DNA from: Roseiarcus sp050010035 | Lineage (GTDB): Bacteria; Pseudomonadota; Alphaproteobacteria; Rhizobiales; Beijerinckiaceae | Assembly (NCBI GenBank): GCA_050010035.1 | Contig: JBEKLU010000016.1 | Location: 1-64,000, forward strand | Length of the DNA: 64,000 nt | Direction of reading: 5' to 3' | Part shown: positions 16,329 through 24,535 of the stretch, one piece after another | Numbering within the stretch: position 1 is the first letter of the stretch | Layout: each line of letters starts with the position of its first letter | Program-made: the position numbers and the translations under genes | The notes under the pieces: generated by a model | The model's database searches: none | What the model was told of the DNA's origin: nothing | Seen by the model: the letters and a program-made list of their open reading frames with translations, nothing else

Positions 16329-17798
16329 TCAGGGGGAGGGCGCGAGAATCCGCGCCGAAGCCGCTTTCACGAATTCGGCCGCCTGACGGCGGCGGATGCG
16401 GCCGTTGGCCGTGAGCAATTCACGTTGCAGCGCGTCTGCGAGCGAAACGACGGTGGTCGCGCGCGGCCTCGCATAGTCGGGCGCGCCGGCGCAGCAGCGA
16501 CGCACGAAATCGTCGAGATCGTCGGGAGTGGCGCGCGCGAACCATTCGGCGCCGGGGCGCGAGGGAACGAGCAGCGCCGTCAGTCGCGCTTCGCCGTGGC
16601 CGACCACGGCGCAGAAGGCGACGCGCGGATCGCCGAGCAGCATGGTCTCGATCCATTCCGGACAGACGTTTCGCCCGAACGCCGTGACGAGGACATTGTC
16701 CTTGCGCCCGAGCACCCGCAGGAAACCGTCGTCGTCGATGGCGCCAAGATCGCCGGTGCGCCACGGCCGCTTGGCGGGCGCCTGGCCGAGATAGCCGTCG
16801 GTCACCGTCGGCCCGTCGACGACGATCTCGCCGGCGTCGATGGACACCGCGAGGCCGTCGAGCGGCCGGCCGACGGCGCCGGCGCGTCGCTCGCCGATGC
16901 GATTGACGGCGACGACCGAACAGCACTCGGAAAGGCCGTATCCCTCGTAGGCGGGGATTCCGAGGCGCCACGCCGCTTCGGCCGCCTGCGCGGGAACCGG
17001 CGCCCCGCCGATGGCGACAAAGCGCAGCGACGGCGGCGCGCGTCGGCCGCTCTGCGCGAGTTCGCCGACCCAACTCTTCAGCAATTCGGGAACCAGCACG
17101 CTCGTCGTCGGCCTCTGCGCTTCGAACGCATCGGCGAGACCCGCGGCCTCGCCCCGGCCCACCGCCTCCGCGAGCCCGGTCTCGAAATGGACGCGTGCGC
17201 CGACCAGCGCCGGAGCGAAAACGGCGCAAATCGTTTCCAACAGCAGCGGCAGGGGCAGAACCGAGAGATAGACGTCGCTTTCCCGCGCGCCGGTCGCCGC
17301 CGCGAGCGCCTTGGCCGACCAGACGATCTGCCCGCTTTCGTGGCGCACGCCTTTGGGCTGGCCCGTCGTTCCCGAGGTGTAGACGATCTGCCCGAAGCCG
17401 GCGGCCGGTTCCGCCGTCTCGCCGTTCGCACGGCTCGGCTCGATGAGACGCACGGCTGCGCCGGACGGAGACGCGCAAGGCGCTGTCGCCGGCGTGGCGA
17501 GGATGAGCTCGACCCCGGAGTCGCGCGCGATATGCCCGAGCTGCGCCGGGCTGAAGAACGTCGGCAGCGGCACGACGATCTTCCCCGCCAGCGCGCAAGC
17601 GAGCTGCGCAACCGCCCAGTCGACGCCGTTGGCGGCGAACAGGCCCACGACCCGCGCTTGCGGCGGCAGCGTCCCGGCGAGGCCGGCAATCCGGCAAAGG
17701 AGATCGCGACGAGTCAACGTCTCGCGCCCGTCGCCGACGGCGACCGCGTCGCCCGCGCTCGCGGCGTTTTGGCGGATAGCGTCAAACAACATGCGCAT
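16329..17798 (-). CDS. Acyl/aryl-AMP ligase (ANL superfamily) with altered catalytic lysine motif
   Basis: The 489-residue adenylate-forming enzyme has the P-loop IVYTSGTTGQPKGV at about 138-151, the acyl-pocket motif YEGYGLSE, and the hinge region GDLGAIDDDGFLRVLGRKDN. The usual A10 lysine (GK-x-x-R) is replaced: the sequence is NGRIRRR with Arg467. Loss of this lysine usually slows adenylation, so the enzyme may act atypically or mainly transfer acyl groups. The gene overlaps the hemolysin-like gene by 17 nt at its start (a second ATG at 17792 is possible). No carrier-protein gene is nearby, so the acceptor may be CoA or the hemolysin-like protein's substrate. Confidence 0.87.
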   Translation of the reverse strand: MRMLFDAIRQNAASAGDAVAVGDGRETLTRRDLLCRIAGLAGTLPPQARVVGLFAANGVDWAVAQLACALAGKIVVPLPTFFSPAQLGHIARDSGVELILATPATAPCASPSGAAVRLIEPSRANGETAEPAAGFGQIVYTSGTTGQPKGVRHESGQIVWSAKALAAATGARESDVYLSVLPLPLLLETICAVFAPALVGARVHFETGLAEAVGRGEAAGLADAFEAQRPTTSVLVPELLKSWVGELAQSGRRAPPSLRFVAIGGAPVPAQAAEAAWRLGIPAYEGYGLSECCSVVAVNRIGERRAGAVGRPLDGLAVSIDAGEIVVDGPTVTDGYLGQAPAKRPWRTGDLGAIDDDGFLRVLGRKDNVLVTAFGRNVCPEWIETMLLGDPRVAFCAVVGHGEARLTALLVPSRPGAEWFARATPDDLDDFVRRCCAGAPDYARPRATTVVSLADALQRELLTANGRIRRRQAAEFVKAASARILAPSP

Positions 17799-18363
17799 GA
17801 CGAACGTCCTGCGGTTCGGAGAGACGAGCGCGAGCGAACGCGGATTTCGCGGCCGCGTAGACCTTCGGCTGATGGGCGTAATATTCGCCCCAGCGCTCGA
17901 AGTCGGGGATGCGGCGATAATCGGCCTCGGCCAGATAGGTCAGATCGACGCCGAGACGCTCGACCATGACGCTGAGACGGCGGGTCAACGTGAAAAACGA
18001 GCAATCGAAGCCGCTCGTCCCGCCGAGTTCGGCGATTTCCCGGATGAAGGCGGCAGTGACTCGGGGGGCGCGGCTCGCCAGGTTGCAGACTTCGACGACG
18101 CTCGCCCGAGCGACCGGGCGGCCGTAAACGGCGCCGAGAACGGATTCGATCGGCGCGTCGAGATAGCGCTCGGAGAAAAAGCCGTCGCGCTCGGCGCGCA
18201 GACCGGCTGCGCATACCATGGCGGCATTGTCGTCGAGGCAGGCTATAATATTAGGTGGGAACCCGATCAGGTTGGCTGCGTGTCGCGTTAGATAAACTTT
18301 CTGTATAAATTCCTCAGCTTCCCTACGTCTTGGACTGGATGGACCTAACATTATTGTAATCAT
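17782..18363 (-). CDS. Thermostable-hemolysin family (GNAT/LuxI-like) protein
   Basis: The 193-residue protein matches the thermostable hemolysin family (PF12261). Family features are ERYLDAPIESVLG, VEVCNLASR, the strand-turn region FFTLTRRLSVMVERLG, and the C-terminal WGEYYAHQPKV. There is no signal peptide or membrane segment, so despite the name a secreted cytolysin is unlikely. The family appears related to GNAT/acyl-homoserine-lactone synthase folds (inference). The ATG at 18363 has an AAGGA SD. The first ~45 codons are AT-rich with rare ATA, TTA, CTA, AGA and AGG codons, unlike the rest of the gene. It leads the six-gene cluster and is divergent from the response regulator. Confidence 0.85.
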   Translation of the reverse strand: MITIMLGPSSPRRREAEEFIQKVYLTRHAANLIGFPPNIIACLDDNAAMVCAAGLRAERDGFFSERYLDAPIESVLGAVYGRPVARASVVEVCNLASRAPRVTAAFIREIAELGGTSGFDCSFFTLTRRLSVMVERLGVDLTYLAEADYRRIPDFERWGEYYAHQPKVYAAAKSAFARARLSEPQDVRHAHVV

Positions 18364-18584
18364 CGTCGAAAATCCTTGCCGCTCGCCGGCAGACCTTTGA
18401 CTGACTGAGCTTACTGGCGACTTACGGACCGGCGGTATATGCGTGTCGATTGCGAGGTCATTTTGCGCGCGGCAGGCTCGGGGGCGATCCAATCGCAGCA
18501 AGATCGCGTCGCGGTTGTTTCTTCGCTAAAGGAGGGACACAATTCGGCGCCGAGCGCCCGCTCTCGAATCTCCCTAGGACTGCG
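18364..18584. promoter_or_regulatory. Divergent control region of the hemolysin-like cluster and the two-component system
   Basis: This 221-nt gap separates divergent transcription units. It holds the direct repeat CTTACT-GGCGA-CTTACG (18410-18426, 11-bp period). A TATATG at 18436-18441 could serve as a -10 for the plus-strand regulator gene, giving a leader of about 140 nt. The hemolysin-like gene has its SD at about 18372-18378. Reading frames across this gap show no homology. Confidence 0.55.
18410..18426 (+). promoter_or_regulatory. PmrA/QseB-box-like direct repeat
   Basis: CTTACT-N5-CTTACG has the 6-5-6 spacing of the PmrA box of enteric bacteria (CTTAAT-N5-CTTAAT). It lies 9 bp upstream of a candidate -10 for the PmrA/QseB-like regulator gene and about 47 nt from the divergent hemolysin-like gene, so both could be controlled from it. 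Confidence 0.55.
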
Positions 18585-19262
18585 ATGCGAATCTTACTGG
18601 TCGAAGACAACGCCCGTCTCAGCGCCCTGATCGGCGACGCTCTGAAGGCAAATGGATTTGCGATCGACACCGCGGCTCTGGCCGCCGACGCTGAAACCGC
18701 CCTCGCCTCGACGTCCTACGACGCGATCGTGCTGGACCTGGGTCTTCCCGACGCGGACGGAATGACCGTATTGACCACGGCGAGGCGGCGGGGCCTGACC
18801 GCGCCGGTCTTGATCCTCACAGCGCGCGACGGCGCGCAGGATACGATCGACGGCTTGAACGGCGGCGCCGACGATTACATGCACAAGCCCTTTGCGATGG
18901 ACGAGCTGGTGGCGCGGCTTCGGGCGCTGCTGCGGCGGCCGAGCCAGATGCTCGACGCCGTGATACGCGAAGGCAATATGGCGCTCGATTGCGCGCAGCG
19001 GTCGGTCCGCATCGACGGCGAGCGCGTGGATCTGAGCCGCCGCGAATTCGCGGCGCTCGAGCTTCTGCTTCGCCGCAACGGCCGGGTCGTCGCCAAGGCG
19101 GACATGGAAGAGTCGTTCTACGGCCAAGGCGAAGAAGTGGCGTCGAACGCCGTCGAAGTGTTGATCCACCGCGTGCGCAAGAAATTGACGGCCGCGGGCG
19201 CCAGCGCCGAGATCCACACGCTCCGCGGCATCGGCTACCTCCTGACCAACCGCTCCTCATGA
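18585..19262 (+). CDS. OmpR-family response regulator (PmrA/QseB-like)
   Basis: The 225-residue regulator has a receiver domain with the acidic pocket (EDN at 7-9), phospho-acceptor Asp51 in VLDLGLPD, the conserved Thr in LTARD and Lys in HKPF. A winged-helix domain follows from about 125 (SRREFAALELLLRRNGRVV, VEVLIHRVRKKL). The ATG at 18585 is chosen at the start of homology. It overlaps the histidine kinase gene by 4 nt. It probably controls the divergent hemolysin-like cluster and itself through the direct repeat at 18410. Confidence 0.93.
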   Translation: MRILLVEDNARLSALIGDALKANGFAIDTAALAADAETALASTSYDAIVLDLGLPDADGMTVLTTARRRGLTAPVLILTARDGAQDTIDGLNGGADDYMHKPFAMDELVARLRALLRRPSQMLDAVIREGNMALDCAQRSVRIDGERVDLSRREFAALELLLRRNGRVVAKADMEESFYGQGEEVASNAVEVLIHRVRKKLTAAGASAEIHTLRGIGYLLTNRSS

Positions 19263-20599
19263 AGCGCCTCACGACCACGCTCTTCGGACAGGTCGCCGTC
19301 GGCCTGGTGGCCGTGAGCGCGGTTTCGGCGGGGGCGTGCGCGGCCTACCTCTATGTCAAGTATCGCGCGATCGATTCGAGGTTTCGCGACGACACGTTGT
19401 ACAGCTTCGCCGAAAGCATCGCGGAAAAGACGCCGCTTCCCTGGGGCGTAAACGATTCGGAGTCGCTCGCGCCGATCGCCCGGCGCATCGCGCAAGCGGG
19501 CGGGCGCTTCGCGATCGTGTCCGCGAGAGGCGAGGTGCTGGCCGCCTCGCCCGGCGTCACCGCCCCGCTCGCCCCGATCGGCAAGGGCGAGAATCGTAAT
19601 TTCACGCTGCCGATATTCGGGCGGCAAGAGCCGATGTACGGCCTGTCGCTGCCGGTCCCCGACGCCCGTCCCGGCGTCGTCGTTCAAGTGGCCTTTCCGA
19701 GCAATCCCGTCATATTCGACTCGGTCCTCGAGGAATTCGTCGGCGACATCGGCTGGATCGGCATTCCCTTCGTCCTCGGCCTGCTCGCCACGAACCTGAT
19801 CGTCGCGCGGCATGCGCTGAGGCCGCTGCGTATCGCGGCGCGCGAAGCCGAGACGATCGGACCGCACGGGGTCGCGGTGCGCCTGAGCGAAGCGAACCTG
19901 CCGCTAGACGTGCGCGCGCTCGTGCAAGCGGTGAACGGCGCCCTCGATCGGCTGCAGGCGGGCTATCGCGAACTCGACGCGTTCGTCGGCGAAGTCGCGC
20001 ACGAATTGCGCACGCCGCTGGCGATCATCCGCGCGCAGCTCGATCTTTCCGACGCGCCGGTCGCGCGCGCGCTGGGAGACGATTTCGCCGCGATGGAGCG
20101 TCTGGTGCTGCAGCTTCTGGACCGGGTTCGCCTCGGGGGGCTCCGTTTCGAGCCGTACGACAAGCTCGACATCAGCGAAGTCGCGCGCAGCGCCGCCGCC
20201 TTTCTCGCGCCCCTGGCGGTGACGCGCGGCCGCTCCATCGAGGTTGTCGGCGCCGAACGCCCGATTTTCGTCGTCGGCGCGCGCGATTATATTTTCCGCG
20301 CCTTGCGCAATCTCATCGAGAACGCGATCGTCAACGCTCCGGCGCAGACGACGGTCTCCGTGCAGGTGAGCGAGGCGCCCGCCATCGCCGTTCTCGATCG
20401 CGGCCCCGGCTTTCCGCCGGCCCGGCTCGGTCCGGAGGCGCGTCGGCGCGCCGCGTCCGGCGCCAAGCCCGGCGAGGGCCTCGGCCTCGGCCTTTCCATC
20501 GTCGAGCGCACGATGGCGGCCCATGGCGGCAGCCTCGTCCTATCGAACAGGCCGACCGGCGGGGCTTGCGCGACGATGCGCTTTTTGCAAGGCGCCTGA
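19259..20599 (+). CDS. Sensor histidine kinase (QseC/PmrB-like)
   Basis: The 446-residue membrane kinase has TM1 at about 8-33, a periplasmic sensor of about 130 residues, and TM2 at about 164-183. An H-box follows with the phosphorylated His248 in EVAHELRTPLAIIRAQ. The N box is NLIENAIVNA, with G boxes DRGPGFPP and GEGLGLGLSIVERT. The signal is unknown; the sensor has no named domain that I recognise. It is coupled to the response regulator (ATGA overlap). Its 3' end overlaps the RpiR regulator gene on the opposite strand by 60 nt. Confidence 0.93.
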   Translation: MKRLTTTLFGQVAVGLVAVSAVSAGACAAYLYVKYRAIDSRFRDDTLYSFAESIAEKTPLPWGVNDSESLAPIARRIAQAGGRFAIVSARGEVLAASPGVTAPLAPIGKGENRNFTLPIFGRQEPMYGLSLPVPDARPGVVVQVAFPSNPVIFDSVLEEFVGDIGWIGIPFVLGLLATNLIVARHALRPLRIAAREAETIGPHGVAVRLSEANLPLDVRALVQAVNGALDRLQAGYRELDAFVGEVAHELRTPLAIIRAQLDLSDAPVARALGDDFAAMERLVLQLLDRVRLGGLRFEPYDKLDISEVARSAAAFLAPLAVTRGRSIEVVGAERPIFVVGARDYIFRALRNLIENAIVNAPAQTTVSVQVSEAPAIAVLDRGPGFPPARLGPEARRRAASGAKPGEGLGLGLSIVERTMAAHGGSLVLSNRPTGGACATMRFLQGA

Positions 20600-21517
20600 G
20601 GACGCTCCGCCGGCCGAGGGCGGCGCGCGCGAAGTCCGGCGCTGCGCCCGCGCGTCGGTCCGTTCAGCCCCGCCGGGCGCGCCGTTGCGCCTTTCGGCGA
20701 CCGCCACCGCGAGCGTCATCGCCAGGCAGAACGTCGCCGCGTTGGAGCGGAAGGAGCCGAAGTCGCTTTCGGCGATCTCGAAGCGCGCGTCGGCCATTCC
20801 CGCCAGCGGGCTCAGCGCGCTGTCGGTGATGACGACGACCGGGGTCTTCCTCTTTCGCGCCGCTTCGACCTCGGCGATGGTGAACGGCGAGTAGGGGGAA
20901 AAACTGATCGCGATCAGTGCGTCGCCTTCTCCGGCGGCCGCCAGCTGTTCCGGCCCGAGGCCGCCGACGTTGTCGATCAGCGCCGCGCCGAGGCCGAGCT
21001 GGGCGAGCGCATAGGCGAGATAATGCGAAACGCAGAACGAGCGGCGCTGGCCGACGACATAGATGGTGCGCGCGCGGGCGAGCAAGGCGATCGCCTCGTC
21101 CAGATCCGCGCGATGGACGTTGCGCCGCAACTTGGTGATCGAAGCGGCCGCCGAATCGGCGAAGCCGAACAACAGGCGCAACGGATCGCCGCTGTCCAGG
21201 GCGCCCGCGTGCAGCGCCTTCAGGCGCTCCGAATAATCGGGCCAGCGGTTGCGCAGGTGAGCGCGAAAGACGCCCTGCAATTCCGAGAAGCCGGCGAAGC
21301 CGAGCGTCTGGGCGAAACGCACCAGGGTCGAGGCCTGCACCTGCGCGCGCTCGGCGATGCTCGAAGCGGTGCCGAGCGCGACCTCATCCGGGTGTTCGAG
21401 CGCGAACGCCGCGGTTTGACGCAGCCGCTTCGGCAGTTCCGGCTTGATGTCGATGAGGCGGCGCTTGAGCGCGTCAAAATCCTGCGGCGCATCCATGATG
21501 TCCCGTTGTCTCCCCAT
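20540..21517 (-). CDS. RpiR-family (MurR/RpiR) transcriptional regulator
   Basis: The 325-residue regulator has an N-terminal HTH_6 domain (SSIAERAQVQASTLVRFAQTLGF) and a C-terminal SIS sugar-phosphate-binding domain (TIYVVGQRRSFCVSHYLA, ALIAISFSPYSPFTI, VVVITDS). Two starts are possible: ATG 21517, used here, and ATG 21496; both lie after all sequence of doubtful homology. The C-terminus has a disordered Ala/Arg-rich tail that runs 60 nt over the end of the kinase gene. It is divergent from a Gfo/Idh gene and a BMP-type transporter, with a strong palindrome between them, so it most likely controls that operon. Confidence 0.9.
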   Translation of the reverse strand: MGRQRDIMDAPQDFDALKRRLIDIKPELPKRLRQTAAFALEHPDEVALGTASSIAERAQVQASTLVRFAQTLGFAGFSELQGVFRAHLRNRWPDYSERLKALHAGALDSGDPLRLLFGFADSAAASITKLRRNVHRADLDEAIALLARARTIYVVGQRRSFCVSHYLAYALAQLGLGAALIDNVGGLGPEQLAAAGEGDALIAISFSPYSPFTIAEVEAARKRKTPVVVITDSALSPLAGMADARFEIAESDFGSFRSNAATFCLAMTLAVAVAERRNGAPGGAERTDARAQRRTSRAPPSAGGASSGALQKAHRRASPAGRPVR

Positions 21518-21595
21518 GGCGAAAGCTTCGCGAGGCCGCTCCGCCGGCGGCGAGGCCTCCTTCCCGCGAAAGCGCTTCGCCCGGGATAAGCTAGA

Positions 21596-21633
21596 ACAAA
21601 TATTCCAATGTTGATAGTCATGGGAATGTTTGT
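21596..21633. promoter_or_regulatory. Operator-like palindrome between rpiR and Gfo/Idh genes
   Basis: ACAAATATTCC (21596-21606) and GGAATGTTTGT (21623-21633) match as an inverted repeat at 10 of 11 positions. The match extends inward through ATG/CAT so that only 8 nt remain unpaired. It lies in the only AT-rich stretch of this divergent gap, 79 nt upstream of the RpiR ATG and 63 nt upstream of the oxidoreductase ATG. Confidence 0.65.
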
Positions 21634-21695
21634 GCCGCAAGCGGGGCGATTCGCGCCTCGGCGCGGCGCCGCGAGAACGCGGGAAGGGGATCGCG

Positions 21696-22817
21696 ATGCG
21701 GGAGATCGGCGTCGGCCTGATCGGCACCGGCTATATGGGAAAGTGCCACGCCTTGGCCTGGACCGGCGTGCGCGCAGTCTTCGGCGATGCGCCGGTCGTG
21801 CGCCGCGTCGCGCTGTGCGAGGTCGACGCGCAGCTCGCCAGGGCGCGCGCCGACGAATTCGGCTTTGCCAGCGCGACCGCAGATTGGCGCGCGCTCGTCA
21901 ACGATCCCGCCGTCGACGTCGTCTCGATCGCGACGCCGAACCCGTTGCACGCGCCGATGGCGATCGGAGCGCTCGAGGCGGGCAAGCACGTCTGGTGCGA
22001 AAAGCCGATGGCGCCGAAATTGGCCGAGGCGATCGCGATGGCCGAGGCGGCGCGCCGCTCGGGGCGCGTCGCCATCCTCGGCTACAACTATGTTCAGAGC
22101 CCCGCCGTCCGCTATATCGCCAAGCTCTTGCGCGAGAACGCGATCGGCGCGGTCAACCATTTCCGCGTGGAGATGGACGAGGACTTCATGGCCGATCCGG
22201 ACGCGCCTTTTTCCTGGCGCAGCGCGGGGTCGGCGGGCTACGGCGCGCTCGACGATTTCGCCGTGCACCCGCTCAGCTTGATCGAGACCCTCATCGGCCG
22301 CCCGACGCACGTGTTCGGCGAAATGGCCAAGCCCTACGCCGACCGGCCCGACGGCGCAGCGCGTCGCAGGATCGAAACCTTCGACGTCGCGACCGCGCTG
22401 CTGCGCATGCCCGGCGGCGCCGGCGGCGTCATCCATGTCGACCGCTGCGCCTGGGGCCGCAAGGGACGGTTGCAATTGCAGCTCTTCGGCGCGCGCGGCG
22501 CGATCCTGTTCGATCAGGAACGGTTCAACGAGGTTGAAGTCTACCTCGCCGACGGCCGCCCGGAGGACCAGGGCTTTCGCCGCATCCTGATGGGACCCGC
22601 GCATCCGCCCTACGATCGCTTCGTCGTCGCGCCCGGCCATCAGCTCGGCTTCAACGATCTCAAGATCATCGAATGCCGGCAATTGCTCGCGCGCATCGCC
22701 GGCGAGCCGGCGCTGACGATCGATTTCGAGGCGGGGCTGGCGATCGAGCGCGCCATTCACGCCATCGCCCGAGCGAGCCGCGAAGGGCGTTGGGTCGAGG
22801 TCGGCGCGGCGGGTTAG
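21696..22817 (+). CDS. Gfo/Idh/MocA family oxidoreductase
   Basis: The 373-residue NAD(P)-dependent oxidoreductase has the Rossmann motif GLIGTGYMGKCHA at about residues 6-18 and the family EKP motif (WCEKPMAP, Lys near 101). A C-terminal alpha/beta substrate domain follows, with DDFAVHPLSLIE containing the usual Asp/His pair. Such enzymes oxidise sugars, inositols or related polyols. The ATG at 21696 has a strong SD (GGGAAGGGG). It is followed after 174 nt by a BMP-type ABC importer, suggesting that the imported compound or its sugar part is its substrate. The substrate cannot be fixed from sequence. Confidence 0.9.
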   Translation: MREIGVGLIGTGYMGKCHALAWTGVRAVFGDAPVVRRVALCEVDAQLARARADEFGFASATADWRALVNDPAVDVVSIATPNPLHAPMAIGALEAGKHVWCEKPMAPKLAEAIAMAEAARRSGRVAILGYNYVQSPAVRYIAKLLRENAIGAVNHFRVEMDEDFMADPDAPFSWRSAGSAGYGALDDFAVHPLSLIETLIGRPTHVFGEMAKPYADRPDGAARRRIETFDVATALLRMPGGAGGVIHVDRCAWGRKGRLQLQLFGARGAILFDQERFNEVEVYLADGRPEDQGFRRILMGPAHPPYDRFVVAPGHQLGFNDLKIIECRQLLARIAGEPALTIDFEAGLAIERAIHAIARASREGRWVEVGAAG

Positions 22818-22991
22818 AGCGAGGCGCTCGAGGGTTGGCGGGCGCGACGCGACGTGCGAGCATGGCGCGCGACGGGTGCGGACGGCGGGGGCGCCCTCCT
22901 TCAAGGAAGCGTCGAATCAGGCGCGAGGCCGGCTCATCGCCGGTCCGGAATTTGCAATGAGCCGCGAAACGCGGAGAGGGCTTTGGGCGCC

Positions 22992-24533
22992 ATGCTCAAC
23001 GAGACGGCGGTCGGGGACGGCCCCTATTTGTCGCTGCGGGGGATCGTCAAGCAGTTTCCCGGGTGTCTGGCCAACGACAACGTCGACCTGACCGTCGGGC
23101 GCAACGAGATTCACGCCCTCTTGGGGGAAAACGGCGCCGGCAAGAGCACGCTGGTCAAGATCATCTACGGCGTCATGCGGCCCGACGCCGGCGAAATCGT
23201 CTGGCGCGGCCGGAGCGTGGCGGTGCAGAGCCCGGCGCACGCGCGGCGGCTCGGCATCGGCATGGTGTTTCAGCATTTCTCGCTGTTCGAATCGCTGACC
23301 GTCGCGGAAAACGTCGCGCTCGGCATGAACGATCCCAAGGACCGCGCCAACTTACGCGAACGGATCGTCGAGATTTCGCAGAAGTACGGCCTGCCGCTCA
23401 GCCCCGACCAGACCGTGCACGATCTCTCGGTCGGCGAGCGCCAGCGCATCGAGATCGTGCGCAGCCTCTTGCAGAACCCGCGCCTGCTGATCATGGACGA
23501 GCCGACCTCGGTGCTGACGCCGCAGGAGGTCGAGAAGCTGTTCGAGACGCTGCGGCGGCTCGCCTCCGAAGGCTGCTCCATCCTCTACATCAGCCACAAG
23601 CTCGAGGAGATCAGAGCGCTGTGCGACGTCGCCACGATCATGCGCCTCGGCCGCGTGGTCGCCCATTGCGTGCCGAGCCAAAGAAGCGCCAAGGAACTGG
23701 CCGAACTGATGATCAACGCGCAATTGGACCCGCCCTCGCGCAGCCGGCGCGTCCTCGCCGAAGGCGCGAGGCCGCGCCTGGCGGTCGAGAAGCTCAACGT
23801 GAAGTCGCCCCACCCGTTCGGGACCGATTTGAAAGACGTCGGCTTCGCCGTCTCGCCCGGCGAGATCCTCGGCGTCGCCGGCATCGCCGGCAACGGCCAG
23901 ACCGAACTCATGGACGCGCTGTCGGGCGAGGTTCTCGCCGCCGCGCCCGAGACGATCAGGCTCGACGGCGTCGCCGTCGGCCGCCTGGGGCCGCGCGAAC
24001 GGCGGGCGCTGGGCGGCTGCTTCGTTCCCGAAGAGCGCAACGGCCACGGCGCGGTCGGGTCGATGACCTTGAGCGAAAACGCCTTTCTCACCGCCGCCGC
24101 GCGCCGCGCGCTGGCGCGGTTCGGTTTCGTCGATCAGGCGAAGACGCTCGACTTCGCCAAGGAGATCATCCGCCGTTTCGACGTTCGCACCACCGGCCCG
24201 AAAGCCCAGGCGCGCGCGCTGTCGGGCGGCAATCTGCAAAAATTCCTGGTCGGGCGCGAAGTGATGCAGTCGCCGGGCGCGCTCGTCGTCAACCAGCCGA
24301 CCTGGGGGGTCGACGCCGGCGCGGCGGCGGCGATCTATCGCGCTCTGGCGGAGCTTGCCGAAAACGGCGCGGCGGTGGTGATCATCTCGCAGGATCTGGA
24401 CGAGATCTTCCTCATCTGCGACCGCGTCGCGGTGATCGCCGGCGGGCGGCTGTCGCCCGCGATTCCGGTCCAGGAGGCGACCATCGAACAGATCGGCCTC
24501 GTCATGGGCGGCGCCGCGCGGGAGCATCGCTGA
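22992..24533 (+). CDS. BMP-type nucleoside ABC transporter, ATP-binding protein (system 1)
   Basis: The 513-residue protein has two ABC domains in tandem, as in NupA/YufO and RbsA-type ATPases. The first domain has Walker A GENGAGKST (about residue 52), signature LSVGERQR and Walker B LLIMDEPTS. The second domain lacks a canonical Walker A (GIAGNGQTELM) and has signature ALSGGNLQK, as is usual. It energises uptake through the two permeases that follow. The ATG at 22992 starts just before the ABC fold; GGAGAGGG lies about 14 nt upstream. The next gene begins 2 nt after its stop. Confidence 0.92.
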   Translation: MLNETAVGDGPYLSLRGIVKQFPGCLANDNVDLTVGRNEIHALLGENGAGKSTLVKIIYGVMRPDAGEIVWRGRSVAVQSPAHARRLGIGMVFQHFSLFESLTVAENVALGMNDPKDRANLRERIVEISQKYGLPLSPDQTVHDLSVGERQRIEIVRSLLQNPRLLIMDEPTSVLTPQEVEKLFETLRRLASEGCSILYISHKLEEIRALCDVATIMRLGRVVAHCVPSQRSAKELAELMINAQLDPPSRSRRVLAEGARPRLAVEKLNVKSPHPFGTDLKDVGFAVSPGEILGVAGIAGNGQTELMDALSGEVLAAAPETIRLDGVAVGRLGPRERRALGGCFVPEERNGHGAVGSMTLSENAFLTAAARRALARFGFVDQAKTLDFAKEIIRRFDVRTTGPKAQARALSGGNLQKFLVGREVMQSPGALVVNQPTWGVDAGAAAAIYRALAELAENGAAVVIISQDLDEIFLICDRVAVIAGGRLSPAIPVQEATIEQIGLVMGGAAREHR

Positions 24534-24535
24534 CC

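Noticed and set aside
17782..18363. The hemolysin-family protein as a secreted cytolytic toxin
   Set aside because: There is no signal peptide, membrane-active segment or secretion gene nearby; the biosynthetic context points to an enzyme of GNAT type. The family name is historical.
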